A DNA stretch of 64,000 nt from Streptomyces roseolus (GTDB lineage: Bacteria > Actinomycetota > Actinomycetes > Streptomycetales > Streptomycetaceae), in the NCBI RefSeq assembly GCF_014649855.1, contig NZ_BMTV01000006.1, positions 142,624 through 206,623 on the forward strand. Direction: 5' to 3'. The notes under the pieces were generated by a model. It ran no database searches, was not told the DNA's origin, and saw nothing but the letters and a program-made list of their open reading frames with translations. A program made the translations under genes and the position numbers. This document shows positions 46,682-57,918 of this stretch, piece after piece; position 1 is the first letter of the stretch, and every line of letters begins with the position of its first letter.

Positions 46682-47075
46682 GACTGCTCCCGTCGTGCGG
46701 TGGCGGGGACGAAGGACGACGCCTCCCATTCCGACATCACCGCAAAAGCCCGTCAAATCGCGTGAAACGTCCGTGTGGCCGCCGGCGAGGTCCGGAAGAC
46801 CTCCGGCGGGGAGCCCGGAAGGCGTCCGGGGGCCTCCGGGGGCGGGGCCCGGGAGCCTCCGGGAGGGGCGCCTCCAGGGGAACGGGCCGGGGCGGCCTCC
46901 GGGAGTGCGGCCCGGAGGGGCTTTCGGGGGTGGATCCGGGAGCGGTCTCCGGAGGGCCTTTCGAACGGGCCGGGAAAACCCCTGGCGCCCCGGGGGCCGG
47001 GCGCGTTAGCGTGCTCGCGATGATCACTCACTCCTCGCACCGATGGGGGGTCCTCACCGCGCACGGAGCGTCCTG
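46682..47075 (+). promoter_or_regulatory. G-rich intergenic region with -10-like site and 18-codon leader ORF
   Basis: Between the leftward GreA-like gene and the rightward 47076 gene. 46790-46990 is a G-rich, CTCCGG-laden stretch on the + strand (several runs of four or more G, possible quadruplex). TAGCGT at 47007-47012 is a good streptomycete -10 element. An ATG at 47020, the expected transcription start, opens an 18-codon frame (MITHSSHRWGVLTAHGAS) whose stop overlaps the next ATG as TGATG at 47074-47078. This may be a leader peptide coupled to the downstream gene. Confidence 0.5.
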
Positions 47076-48578
47076 ATGGACACGCCCGTGCGGGAGGACA
47101 CCCGCCTTTCCCTCTGGCGGCGCGTGCGTGCCTACGCCGTTCCGCCCACCATGATCGAGACCGCCACCGCCCGCCGCCTGGCCGGCGACTGGGCCGGTGC
47201 CTGCGCCGCCGCGCGCGTCGACCTCGACCTGACCCCCCGGACCCTGGCCCGGACCCACGGCACGGAACTCGCCGCACGCGTGCGTGCCGACCTCCGCCGC
47301 CTCGCCCCCGACCTGCTGCGCTGGCACCTTCCCAGGGCCGCCCCCGACGGCCTGCTCCGCCCCGGAACGACCGTCACCCTCGCCGTCTACCCGGACCACG
47401 AGGCACCCGGCGGACGGACACCACGCCCCGTCCACCTGGTCGCCCGCACGGCGCCCGCCTGGGCCGACGCCGGGCAGCGGATCTCCCTCGCCCTCTGGGA
47501 CGGGCCGCCCGCCGACCCGCCACCACGCCGGTGGGGCGCGTACGACCCCGTGGCCACCGCGCACCCCCACCCGCACCCCAGCCGGCGTTTCCGGCTCGAC
47601 CTCCACCGCCATCTGTGGGACGCCACCCGCGCCGGGGAGCTCCGCACCCGGTCGGGCGCCGACCTGCTGCCCGCCCTCCCGGCCGCGCCCGACGACCCGC
47701 CGGGCCCCGGCTGGGCCGTGGGCCGCTGGGCCGCCGAGGCCCGCCTCCTGCTCGCCGCCGAAGGCCGGACCGCCGGCCCCGTCCTCGTACGCCTCGGATC
47801 GGGGCAGCGGCTCCTCCTCGCCCTGGAGGCGGACGGACGGGCCAGGACCGAACCCGTACCGGCGGGGCGGGGACGGTACGCGCCGCCGGACGACCCGACC
47901 GGCCGTCCGCGGCCGGCCGTGCTCCCCGACGCGGCGACCTGGACCCCGCCCGACCTCGCCCTGCTCCGCGCGGGGCTCGTCACCCCCGGCGACCTGCACC
48001 CGCTCGTCGCCGAGGCGCTGGCCCCCGGAGGCCGGGACGGCACGGGAACCCCCGGAGACGCGGGGGACGGGCCGAGGCTGGTGGACTGCCGGGGGAGCCG
48101 GCACCGCATCGGACTCGTCGACGGAGTCCTCGTGCCGCTCGACCACGACCCGGCCGAACTCCGCCGCGAGGAACTCCTCGTCGCCCTCTCCGGGACGCCC
48201 CTGCCCTGCCTGCGGGCGATCGACGCGGCCCACCGCAGCCCCGACAGCCTGACGGACGTCCGCGAGCGCCTCGCCCACGGCGACACGGCCGGCGCGTTCG
48301 CCGTCGTCGAAGGCCTCCTCGGATCCGGCGCCGTCCTGCGCGACGGCCCCCTGCGCGACGCCCTCGAACGCGCCGCCGAACGGAAGGTCCTGCACGGCCT
48401 CTACCGGTCGGGGCTGCGTGCCACCGGCCCCGAAGACGTCCCCGAACCCCCGCCCGCTCCCGCCCCCGACCCCGCCCGCGGCCCGGTCCGCCGCCCCCGC
48501 GGCACCTCGTTCGGCGCCCGCGAGGCCCGTCGGGCCCTCGGCCACCGCGACCGCCCCCGCCACGCGCTGGCGCGCTGA
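47076..48578 (+). CDS. Protein of unknown function upstream of MoxR and VWA genes
   Basis: A 500-residue soluble protein I do not recognise. The first ~55 residues (VRAYAVPPTMIETATARRLAGDW) look helical and are followed by RVDLDLTPRTLARTHGTELA; a mid region contains repeated aromatic/His segments (FRLDLHRHLWDATRAGELR), then LVDCRGSRHRIGLVDGVLVP near ~340 and a basic C-terminal tail with RRPRGTSFGAREARRALG. No membrane helix or catalytic motif. ATG at 47076 has GGAG 8 nt upstream. It precedes a MoxR ATPase by 167 nt, so it is a candidate third component of that system. Confidence 0.78.
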   Translation: MDTPVREDTRLSLWRRVRAYAVPPTMIETATARRLAGDWAGACAAARVDLDLTPRTLARTHGTELAARVRADLRRLAPDLLRWHLPRAAPDGLLRPGTTVTLAVYPDHEAPGGRTPRPVHLVARTAPAWADAGQRISLALWDGPPADPPPRRWGAYDPVATAHPHPHPSRRFRLDLHRHLWDATRAGELRTRSGADLLPALPAAPDDPPGPGWAVGRWAAEARLLLAAEGRTAGPVLVRLGSGQRLLLALEADGRARTEPVPAGRGRYAPPDDPTGRPRPAVLPDAATWTPPDLALLRAGLVTPGDLHPLVAEALAPGGRDGTGTPGDAGDGPRLVDCRGSRHRIGLVDGVLVPLDHDPAELRREELLVALSGTPLPCLRAIDAAHRSPDSLTDVRERLAHGDTAGAFAVVEGLLGSGAVLRDGPLRDALERAAERKVLHGLYRSGLRATGPEDVPEPPPAPAPDPARGPVRRPRGTSFGAREARRALGHRDRPRHALAR

Positions 48579-48745
48579 CCCGCGCCCGGCCCCTCACGGT
48601 TCCCGCTTCACGGCTCCCGCCTCACGCCCTCGGCCGACGGCCTGCCGTCCTGCCCTGCCCTGTCCTGTCCTGCTCTTCTCTTCCGTCTTCTTCTCTTCCG
48701 CCGCCGTGCCCCGGCACGCCCGCACCCACCCAGGTGATGTCACCC
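48579..48745. other. Intergenic region with long pyrimidine tract
   Basis: The 167-bp gap between the unknown gene and the MoxR gene. About 48640-48712 is nearly all C and T on the + strand, with short CTGTC and TCTTC repeats; only occasional G interrupts. Such mirror-like polypyrimidine runs can form triplex DNA. No hairpin terminator is apparent, so read-through into the MoxR gene is possible. Confidence 0.5.
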
Positions 48746-50035
48746 ATGCGCACCCCTACGCCCACCAAGCCGACAGCCACCGGTACGACTTGTGCGTCCC
48801 CTACGACCGCAGGGACCGCCACGACCGTCCCGCGCACCGGCCGGCAGCTCGACGTCGCCGCCGAGCTCCTCGCCCTCCTCGGTGCCACCCGCACCGAGCC
48901 CCGCGCCGACGACCAGCTGGAGGCGCTGACGCTGGCGGTCGCCGCCGACCTGCCCGTCCTCCTGTGGGGCGAGCCCGGCATCGGCAAGACCGCCGCGCTC
49001 ACCCAGCTCGCCGAGGAACTCGACCTGCCGCTGACCACCGTCATCGCCAGCGTCCACGAACCCAGCGACTTCTCCGGCCTGCCCGTCCTCGGCGACGACC
49101 CGGCCGTACGCGGCGTGGCGATGGCCCCGCCCGACTGGGCCGTCCGGCTCGTGCGCGAGGGCCGGGGCCTGCTCTTCCTCGACGAGCTCTCCACCGCCCC
49201 GCCCGCCGTCCAGGCCGCCCTCCTGCGGCTCGTCCTGGAGCGCAGGGTCGGCGCCCTCACCCTGCCGCCCGGGGTGCGGATCGTGGCGGCCGCCAACCCG
49301 CGCGCGTCGGCCGCCGACGGCTGGGAGCTGAGCGCCCCGCTCGCCAATCGCTTCGTCCACCTCCGGTGGACGCACGAACACGAGGTCGTCGTCCGCGGCC
49401 TCGGCGGCACCTGGCCCCGCGCCACCCTGCCCCGCCTCGACCCCGAACGGCTCCCCGAGGCCGTGGACCACGCCCGACGGGCCGTCTGCGGGCTGCTCGG
49501 CAGCCGGCCGACGCTCGTCCACCGGCTGCCGGGGGAGGAGACCCGCCGGGGCGGGCCCTGGCCCTCGCCCCGCAGCTGGGACATGACGCTGCGTCTGCTC
49601 GCCTTCGCCACCGTCGCCGGCTCCTCCCGCGAGGTCCTCTCCCTCCTCGTCCGCGGCACCGTCGGCGACGGGCCGGGCTTCGAACTCCTCGCCTGGATCG
49701 ACCGGATGGACCTCCCCGACCCCGAGGAACTGCTCGCCGACCCGGCCGGTGCCGTGCTCCCCGGACGCGGCGACCGGCGCCAGGCCGCCCTCGAAGCCGT
49801 CGTGACCGCCGTCCGCGAACGCCCCGCCCGGGACCGCTGGGACGCCGCCTGGGCCCTGCTCGCGCGGGCCGCCGAGACCGGCCCGCCGGACCTCGTCGTC
49901 GTGCCCGCCACCACGCTCGCCGCCCTCCGCCGCGACGACTGGGACGTCCCCGCCGCCATCGAGCGCCTCGCGGGAGCCGTCGACCTCTCCCGCCGCGCCG
50001 CCCGCCCCGCCGCGACCGCCCGGGGACGCCGATGA
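48746..50035 (+). CDS. MoxR-type AAA+ ATPase
   Basis: A 429-residue AAA+ ATPase of the MoxR/YehL group, usually a chaperone that activates targets with a VWA partner. Walker A is GEPGIGKT (~76-83), Walker B LLFLDELSTAP (~145), sensor 1 AAANPRASAADG, and ANRFVHLRW holds the arginine-finger region. The C-terminal ~150 residues are helical. The N-terminal ~35 residues are Thr/Pro-rich and could be a later-start artefact; GGTGAT precedes ATG 48746. The stop overlaps the start of the VWA gene (ATGA). Confidence 0.9.
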   Translation: MRTPTPTKPTATGTTCASPTTAGTATTVPRTGRQLDVAAELLALLGATRTEPRADDQLEALTLAVAADLPVLLWGEPGIGKTAALTQLAEELDLPLTTVIASVHEPSDFSGLPVLGDDPAVRGVAMAPPDWAVRLVREGRGLLFLDELSTAPPAVQAALLRLVLERRVGALTLPPGVRIVAAANPRASAADGWELSAPLANRFVHLRWTHEHEVVVRGLGGTWPRATLPRLDPERLPEAVDHARRAVCGLLGSRPTLVHRLPGEETRRGGPWPSPRSWDMTLRLLAFATVAGSSREVLSLLVRGTVGDGPGFELLAWIDRMDLPDPEELLADPAGAVLPGRGDRRQAALEAVVTAVRERPARDRWDAAWALLARAAETGPPDLVVVPATTLAALRRDDWDVPAAIERLAGAVDLSRRAARPAATARGRR

Positions 50036-51306
50036 CCGACCCGAACGCCCCGGCCGCCGCCGCGGCCGCCGTGGTCCCGGCCGAGGAGGCGCTGGACCGG
50101 GACAAGCTGTACGCCGCCCGGCTCTACGCCGTCCGCGTCCGCCCGTACCTCGCCACCGCCCTCTTCGCCCTCCACGTGGTGCCCACCCGGGCCGTCCCCA
50201 CCATGGCCGTCGACCGCCACTGGCGGATGTACGTCTCCCCGGCGTTCGTCGACCGGACGCCGATGACGGACCTCGCCGGCGTCTGGGTCCACGAGGTCGC
50301 CCACCTGCTCCGCGACCACCACGGCCGGGGCGACCGCCTCGCCCGCGACCTCGGCCTCGACGGCCCGGCCGAACGGCTCCGCCTCAACATCGCCGGCGAC
50401 TTCGAGATCAACGACGACATCTACGGAGACGGCCTCCCGCGCCCCGGCGGCGTCATCCGGCCCGAGATGCTCGACCTCGCGCCCGGCCTGCTCATGGAGG
50501 AGTACGTCCGCGCCGTACGCATCACCCCGCGCACCTCCGAACTGGCCTGGCTCGACTGCGGCAGCGGCGCCGACGGCCACCCCCGTTCCTGGGAACTCGG
50601 CGCCGACGGTGCCGACGGCCTCACCCCGCAGGAGCGCGCCGCCGTCGTGTACCGCGTCGCCCAGGGCATCAAGGGCCGCCCCGGCACCGCCCCCGAAGCC
50701 TGGGAGCGCTGGGCCGAACAGGTCTGCCACCCGCCCCAGCCCTGGCGGGAACTCCTCGGCGCGGTCCTCGCCGCCGCCGTCTCCGCGGCCGGTGCCGGCG
50801 AGGACTACACCTACCGTCGCCCCTCCCGCCGCTCCGCCGCCCTCCCCGGCGTCGTCCTGCCCAGCCTCCGCCGCGTCCCGCCGCACATCGGCGTCGTCAT
50901 CGACACCTCGGGCTCCGTCTCCGACACCGAACTAGGCAGTGCCCTCCTGGAGGTCGCCGCCCTCACCCGCGCCGTCGACGGCCGCCGTGACCTCGTCACC
51001 GTCGTCGCCTGCGACGCCGCCGCCCACACCGCCCAACGCCTCTGCGCCGGCGCCGACATCCCCCTCGTGGGCGGCGGCGGCACCGACCTCCGCGCCGGTT
51101 TCGCCCGCGCCCTCCGCCTCAGCCCCCGCCCCGACGTCCTCGTCGTCTTCACCGACGGCCAGACCCCGTGGCCGAGAACCGCCCCTCCCTGCCGTACGAT
51201 CGTCGGCCTCTTCCCCCGCCCACCGGCCTCGGATCCGGAGGACGAGGAGGCGGACGAGCTGCTGCTCCGACCGCCGGGGTGGGCACGGGTGGTGGAGATC
51301 GGCTGA
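50032..51306 (+). CDS. Zincin-VWA protein (DUF2201-like), MoxR partner
   Basis: A 424-residue protein fusing a metallopeptidase-like domain and a VWA-like domain. VWVHEVAHLLRDHHGR (~84-99) contains HEVAH, an HExxH zinc-binding motif. The VWA part (~280-420) has the MIDAS triad: VVIDTSGSVSD, GGGGTDLRAG and VVFTDGQTPWP. The layout matches DUF2201-type proteins found beside MoxR ATPases. Its start overlaps the MoxR stop, so the two are made together. It may be an ATPase-regulated protease, which is inference. The heptamer array begins 16 bp after the stop. Confidence 0.88.
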   Translation: MTDPNAPAAAAAAVVPAEEALDRDKLYAARLYAVRVRPYLATALFALHVVPTRAVPTMAVDRHWRMYVSPAFVDRTPMTDLAGVWVHEVAHLLRDHHGRGDRLARDLGLDGPAERLRLNIAGDFEINDDIYGDGLPRPGGVIRPEMLDLAPGLLMEEYVRAVRITPRTSELAWLDCGSGADGHPRSWELGADGADGLTPQERAAVVYRVAQGIKGRPGTAPEAWERWAEQVCHPPQPWRELLGAVLAAAVSAAGAGEDYTYRRPSRRSAALPGVVLPSLRRVPPHIGVVIDTSGSVSDTELGSALLEVAALTRAVDGRRDLVTVVACDAAAHTAQRLCAGADIPLVGGGGTDLRAGFARALRLSPRPDVLVVFTDGQTPWPRTAPPCRTIVGLFPRPPASDPEDEEADELLLRPPGWARVVEIG

Positions 51307-51321
51307 TTCCTCCAGGCGTTT

Positions 51322-51493
51322 GGATCCAGCATCCAACATTCGGGATCCGGGATCCGGGATCCGGGATCCGGGATATCGGATACGGGATCTCCTATCCGAT
51401 ATTCCGTATCCGATATCCGATATCTGGCATCCGGCATGTTGGATCCGAGAGCCCATCAGGTGGCTGGATCCAACATCCACCCCGTTGGATCCA
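51322..51493. repeat. GGATCCN heptamer array, locus 4
   Basis: Eighteen heptamers in unbroken phase from 51322 to 51447: GGATCCA, then four consecutive GGATCCG (51343-51370), then a more diverged half rich in ATATCCG/GTATCCG/GGATATC, ending with GGATCCG at 51441. After a 4-bp slip, GGATCCA recurs at 51466 and 51487, 21 bp apart. It occupies the gap between the VWA gene stop (51306) and the MpaB gene start (51513). TAGCCT, a -10-like hexamer, starts 6 bp after the last unit. Confidence 0.93.
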
Positions 51494-51512
51494 GCCGCGT
51501 AGCCTGAACCCC

Positions 51513-52390
51513 ATGAGGCAGGACGCCGACCCCGGTCTCTTCGGACCCCGTTCCGTCACCTGGCAGCTGCACGCCGACCCGGTCATGTGGATCGCCGGCG
51601 TGCGGGCCCTCTACCTCCAGGCCCTCCACCCCGTCGCCGTGCGCGGAGTCATGATCAACAGCAGCTTCCGGGAGGATCCCTGGGGGCGGCTGATGCGGAC
51701 GGCGAGCTTCGTCGGGACGCTCAGCTACGGCACGCGGGACGCCGCGGAGGCGGCCGGCGCGCGCGTCCGCCGGGTCCACCGGCTCCTCAAGGTGGACGAC
51801 CCCGCGCTGCTGCTCTGGGTGCACTGCGCCGAGATCGACTCGTACGTCACCGTCGCCCGCCGCTCCGGGCTGCCGCTCACCGGGGAACCCGCCGACCGGT
51901 ACGTGGACGAACAGCGCACCTCCGCGCGGCTCGTGGGTCTCGACCCGACGGGCGTCCCCGCCACCCGGGCCGCGCTCACCGCCTACTTCGACTCCGTCCG
52001 CGGCGAACTCGCCGCCGGAGAGGACGCGCTCGCCGTCCTCGACTTCCTGCGCGAGCCGCCCGTACCGCCCGCGCTGGCCGTCGGGCGGGCGCTGGCGTGG
52101 CGGCGGATCAGCTCCCTGGCGTACGACACCCTGCCGGACTGGGCCCATGCCCTCTACGGCCGGCCGGTACCGCCCGAGGCCACCGTCACCCGGCGCCTCG
52201 TGACCACCGCCCGCCTGCTGCGCCGCGTCCCCGCCGCCCTCCGCTGGCGGCTCCCGCCCGGCCACATCCCGCGCGCCGTGGACCGCCTCGGGCCCGACAC
52301 CCGACCCGACCCGTACACACTGTCCGTGCCTGCGGCCATACTGGACGGGCCGGAGAGCGTGCACGAAGACGACGGGGGCGACGGCACACG

Positions 52391-52409
<19 letters not shown>
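51513..52409 (+). CDS. MpaB-type (DUF2236) oxygenase-family protein
   Basis: A 298-residue helical protein of the MpaB/Lcp-like DUF2236 family, which includes heme oxygenases acting on isoprenoids such as rubber. Characteristic segments are ALYLQALHPVAVRGVMINSS, DPWGRLMRTASFVGTLSYGT and LLWVHCAEIDSYVTVAR, with His residues available as heme ligands. ATG at 51513 lacks a Shine-Dalgarno but follows TAGCCT by about 7 nt, so a leaderless mRNA is likely. Its last 19 nt overlap the kinase-TPR gene in another frame. Confidence 0.83.
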
Positions 52410-54691
<2,282 letters not shown>

Positions 54692-54720
54692 GTCGGCGCC
54701 CGCCCTGCTTGAATGACCAT

Positions 54721-55506
54721 GTGATCACCGACCGCCGCGACGCATCCGCACCCGAGCCCCACCCGCCCGCCTTCGGCCCGGACGCCGTTCCCGCCCGGGG
54801 CGACGTCGAGCTGTGGCAGCTCCGGGTGGACCACCTCGCCGAGGAGGACCTCGACCCGTCCGAACTCGACGACGGGGAACGCGCCCGGCTCGCCGCACCC
54901 CTCCGGGTGGCGGACCGGCTCCGGTACGGCATCGGCCACATCGCCCTGCGCCGCCTCCTGGCCCCCCGCCTGGGCGTCGCCCCCGCCGCGGTCGCGTACC
55001 GTCGCGAACCCTGCCCCGGCTGCGGCGCCCTCCACGGCCGCCCCGCCGTCGAAGGCCCGCCCGGCGCCCCGCACTTCTCCCTCTCGCACAGCGGCGACGT
55101 CGTCCTCATCGGCATCGCCGGCCGGCCCGTCGGCGTCGACGTCGAGATCTTCCCGGAGGCCGCCACCGTCCGCGAGGTCGCCTCGGCCCTCCACCCGCTG
55201 GAACGGGCCGAGATCGCCCGGGCCGGGCACGCGCCCGAGGCGTTCACCCGCGTCTGGTGCCGCAAGGAGGCCTACCTCAAGGGCCTCGGCATCGGCGTGG
55301 CCCGCCCCCTCGACCAGGACTACCTGGGCGGGGACGACCCCGCCGCCCGCCCCGGGGGCTGGGCCGTCCGGGACGTGACCACCGCCGACGGACACGCGGC
55401 GGCCGTCGCGGTCGAGGGAACCCCGGGACTCGTCCGTTCGAGTTGGCTTCCCTCCTCCTTCGTGACCGCCTCCGCCACCGCCGAGCCCTCGGGCGCACCG
55501 TCCTGA
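54721..55506 (+). CDS. Sfp-type 4'-phosphopantetheinyl transferase
   Basis: A 261-residue enzyme transferring phosphopantetheine from CoA to carrier proteins of polyketide, peptide or fatty-acid synthases. The magnesium site is GRPVGVDVEIFPEA (~135), and TRVWCRKEAYLKGLGIG (~180) supplies the W-x3-KEAxxK motif. A Cys pair (CPGCGALHGRP) precedes FSLSHSGDVVLIG. GTG at 54721 has no Shine-Dalgarno and may be leaderless. No biosynthetic cluster is visible, so it may serve distant clusters. Confidence 0.9.
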   Translation: MITDRRDASAPEPHPPAFGPDAVPARGDVELWQLRVDHLAEEDLDPSELDDGERARLAAPLRVADRLRYGIGHIALRRLLAPRLGVAPAAVAYRREPCPGCGALHGRPAVEGPPGAPHFSLSHSGDVVLIGIAGRPVGVDVEIFPEAATVREVASALHPLERAEIARAGHAPEAFTRVWCRKEAYLKGLGIGVARPLDQDYLGGDDPAARPGGWAVRDVTTADGHAAAVAVEGTPGLVRSSWLPSSFVTASATAEPSGAPS

Positions 55507-55662
55507 GCAGCGAGGACGCCCCGGCGTGAAGCTGAACTGCGAGCGCGCTTAAGAAATCCTCGATGGACCACGAGCCCCCGGTGCGGAAGATTCCTCTCCG
55601 AGGATCTTGGGCACGCGCGCGTGCCTTGACCCGTACATCACAGGACACGTACGTCGGGAGCC

Positions 55663-56703
55663 GTGGCATTGAAGGCGTTGGTCAAGCTGAAGGCGGAGCC
55701 GGGACTCTGGCTCACGGACGTGCCCGAGCCGGAGACCGGCCCCGGGGACGTACTGATCAAGGTCAAGCGGACCGGGATCTGCGGTACCGACCTGCACATC
55801 CGCTCCTGGGACGGCTGGGCGCAGAAGACCATCACGACCCCGATGACCATCGGCCACGAGTTCGTCGGCGAGGTCGTCTCCGTCGGCCGTGACGTCACCG
55901 ACGTCTCCGTCGGCGACCTGGTCAGCGGCGAGGGCCACCTCGTCTGCGGCAAGTGCCGCAACTGTCTCGCCGGCCGCCGCCACCTCTGCCGCGCCACCGT
56001 CGGCCTCGGCGTCGGCCGCGACGGCGCCTTCGCCGAGTACGTGGCGCTGCCCGCCTCCAACGTGTGGGTGCACCGCGTGCCGGTCGACCTCGACGTCGCC
56101 GCGATCTTCGACCCCTTCGGCAACGCCGTCCACACCGCGCTCTCCTTCCCGCTCGTCGGCGAGGACGTCCTCGTCACCGGCGCGGGCCCGATCGGCATCA
56201 TGGCCGCCGCCGTCGCCAAGCACGCCGGCGCCCGCAACGTCGTCATCACCGACGTCAGCGAGGAGCGCCTCGACCTCGCCCGCAAGACCGGCGTCTCGCT
56301 CGCGCTCAACGTCGCCGAGGGGACCATCGCCGACGGCCAGCGCACCCTCGGGCTGAAGGAGGGCTTCGACGTCGGCCTGGAGATGTCGGGCAACCCGCAC
56401 GCCATGCGCGACATGATCGCCAACATGACCCACGGCGGGAAGATCGCCATGCTCGGCCTGCCGAGCGAGGACTTCGCCGTCGACTGGGCGAAGATCGTCA
56501 CTTCGATGATCACCATCAAGGGCATCTACGGCCGCGAGATGTTCGAGACCTGGTACGCCATGTCGGTCCTCCTGGAGGGCGGACTCGACCTGTCCCCGGT
56601 CATCACGGGCCGATACGACCACACCGACTTCGAGGCCGCCTTCGACGACGCGGCCTCCGGCAAGAGCGGCAAGATCATTCTCGACTGGACTGCGGGAGCC
56701 TGA
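55663..56703 (+). CDS. tdh: L-threonine 3-dehydrogenase
   Basis: A 346-residue zinc alcohol-dehydrogenase-family enzyme oxidising L-threonine to 2-amino-3-ketobutyrate with NAD. The catalytic zinc region is [17 protein letters not shown] (~39) with GHEF; structural zinc Cys are [15 protein letters not shown] (~95-109); the nucleotide fold is [16 protein letters not shown] at 55663 has GGGAG close upstream; TTG 55669 is an alternative. kbl follows after 3 nt, forming the standard threonine-to-glycine operon. The 156-bp gap upstream holds no gene. Confidence 0.95.
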   Translation: MALKALVKLKAEPGLWLTDVPEPETGPGDVLIKVKRTGICGTDLHIRSWDGWAQKTITTPMTIGHEFVGEVVSVGRDVTDVSVGDLVSGEGHLVCGKCRNCLAGRRHLCRATVGLGVGRDGAFAEYVALPASNVWVHRVPVDLDVAAIFDPFGNAVHTALSFPLVGEDVLVTGAGPIGIMAAAVAKHAGARNVVITDVSEERLDLARKTGVSLALNVAEGTIADGQRTLGLKEGFDVGLEMSGNPHAMRDMIANMTHGGKIAMLGLPSEDFAVDWAKIVTSMITIKGIYGREMFETWYAMSVLLEGGLDLSPVITGRYDHTDFEAAFDDAASGKSGKIILDWTAGA

Positions 56704-56706
56704 CCC

Positions 56707-57906
56707 ATGTTCGATTCCGTACGCGACGACATCCGCGCCACCCTCGACGAGATCCGGGCGGCTGGCCTCCACAAGCCCGAGCGGGTCATCGGCACCCCCC
56801 AGTCCGCGACCGTCGAGGTCACCGCCGGAGGCCGCCCCGGCGAGGTGCTGAACTTCTGCGCCAACAACTACCTCGGCCTCGCCGACCACCCCGACGTGGT
56901 CGCCGCCGCCCACGAGGCGCTCGACCGCTGGGGCTACGGCATGGCCTCGGTCCGCTTCATCTGCGGCACGCAGGAGGTGCACAAGGAGCTGGAGGCCCGC
57001 CTCTCGGCCTTCCTCGGCCAGGAGGACACGATCCTCTACTCCTCCTGCTTCGACGCCAACGGCGGCGTCTTCGAGACCCTCCTCGGGCCTGAGGACGCGG
57101 TCATCTCCGACGCCCTCAACCACGCCTCCATCATCGACGGCATCCGCCTCTCCAAGGCCCGCCGCTTCCGTTACGCCAACCGCGACATGGCCGACCTGGA
57201 GCAGCAGCTCAAGGAGGCCACCGAGGGCGGCGCCCGGCGCAAGCTGATCGTCACCGACGGCGTCTTCTCCATGGACGGCTACGTCGCCCCGCTCGCCGAC
57301 ATCTGCGACCTGGCCGAGCGCTACGACGCCATGGTCATGGTCGACGACTCGCACGCCGTCGGCTTCGTCGGCGCCGGCGGCCGCGGCACCCCCGAGCTCC
57401 ACGGCGTCATGGACCGCGTCGACATCATCACCGGCACCCTCGGCAAGGCCCTCGGCGGCGCCTCCGGCGGCTACGTCGCCGCCCGCGCCGAGATCGTCGC
57501 CCTGCTGCGCCAGCGCTCCCGCCCGTACCTCTTCTCCAACACCCTCGCCCCGGTCATCGCCGCCGCCTCCCTCAAGGTCCTCGACCTCCTGGAGTCCGCC
57601 GGTGACCTGCGCGACAAGCTCAACGCCAACACCGCCCTCTTCCGCGGCCGCATGACCGAGGAGGGCTTCGACATCCTCCCCGGCGACCACGCCATCGCCC
57701 CCGTCATGATCGGCGACGCCGCCGTGGCCGGGAAGATGGCCGAGCTCCTTCTGGAGCGCGGCGTCTACGTGATCGGCTTCTCCTACCCGGTCGTCCCCCA
57801 GGGCCAGGCCCGCATCCGCGTCCAGCTCTCGGCCGCGCACTCCACGGAGGACGTGAACCGCGCGGTGGACGCCTTCGTGGCGGCCCGCGCGGAACTGGGC
57901 GCCTGA
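56707..57906 (+). CDS. kbl: Glycine C-acetyltransferase (2-amino-3-ketobutyrate CoA ligase)
   Basis: A 399-residue alpha-oxoamine synthase-family PLP enzyme splitting 2-amino-3-ketobutyrate with CoA into glycine and acetyl-Co[17 protein letters not shown] is at ~50, [14 protein letters not shown] binds the cofactor, and [16 protein letters not shown] carries the PLP Lys (~244). ATG starts 3 nt after tdh, so the genes are coupled. Length is usual for the family. Heptamer array locus 5 begins 13 bp after its stop. Confidence 0.95.
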   Translation: MFDSVRDDIRATLDEIRAAGLHKPERVIGTPQSATVEVTAGGRPGEVLNFCANNYLGLADHPDVVAAAHEALDRWGYGMASVRFICGTQEVHKELEARLSAFLGQEDTILYSSCFDANGGVFETLLGPEDAVISDALNHASIIDGIRLSKARRFRYANRDMADLEQQLKEATEGGARRKLIVTDGVFSMDGYVAPLADICDLAERYDAMVMVDDSHAVGFVGAGGRGTPELHGVMDRVDIITGTLGKALGGASGGYVAARAEIVALLRQRSRPYLFSNTLAPVIAAASLKVLDLLESAGDLRDKLNANTALFRGRMTEEGFDILPGDHAIAPVMIGDAAVAGKMAELLLERGVYVIGFSYPVVPQGQARIRVQLSAAHSTEDVNRAVDAFVAARAELGA

Positions 57907-57918
57907 GCCCCGGAGTCG

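Noticed and set aside
46762..47076. 104-residue rightward ORF before the 47076 gene
   Set aside because: Its first part is low-complexity Gly/Arg-rich and has no Shine-Dalgarno. Only the last 18 codons, after the -10-like site, are retained as a possible leader.
54721..55506. Marker of a natural-product cluster (Sfp-type transferase)
   Set aside because: No polyketide, peptide or carrier-protein gene lies in the window; neighbours are the kinase-TPR gene and tdh-kbl.
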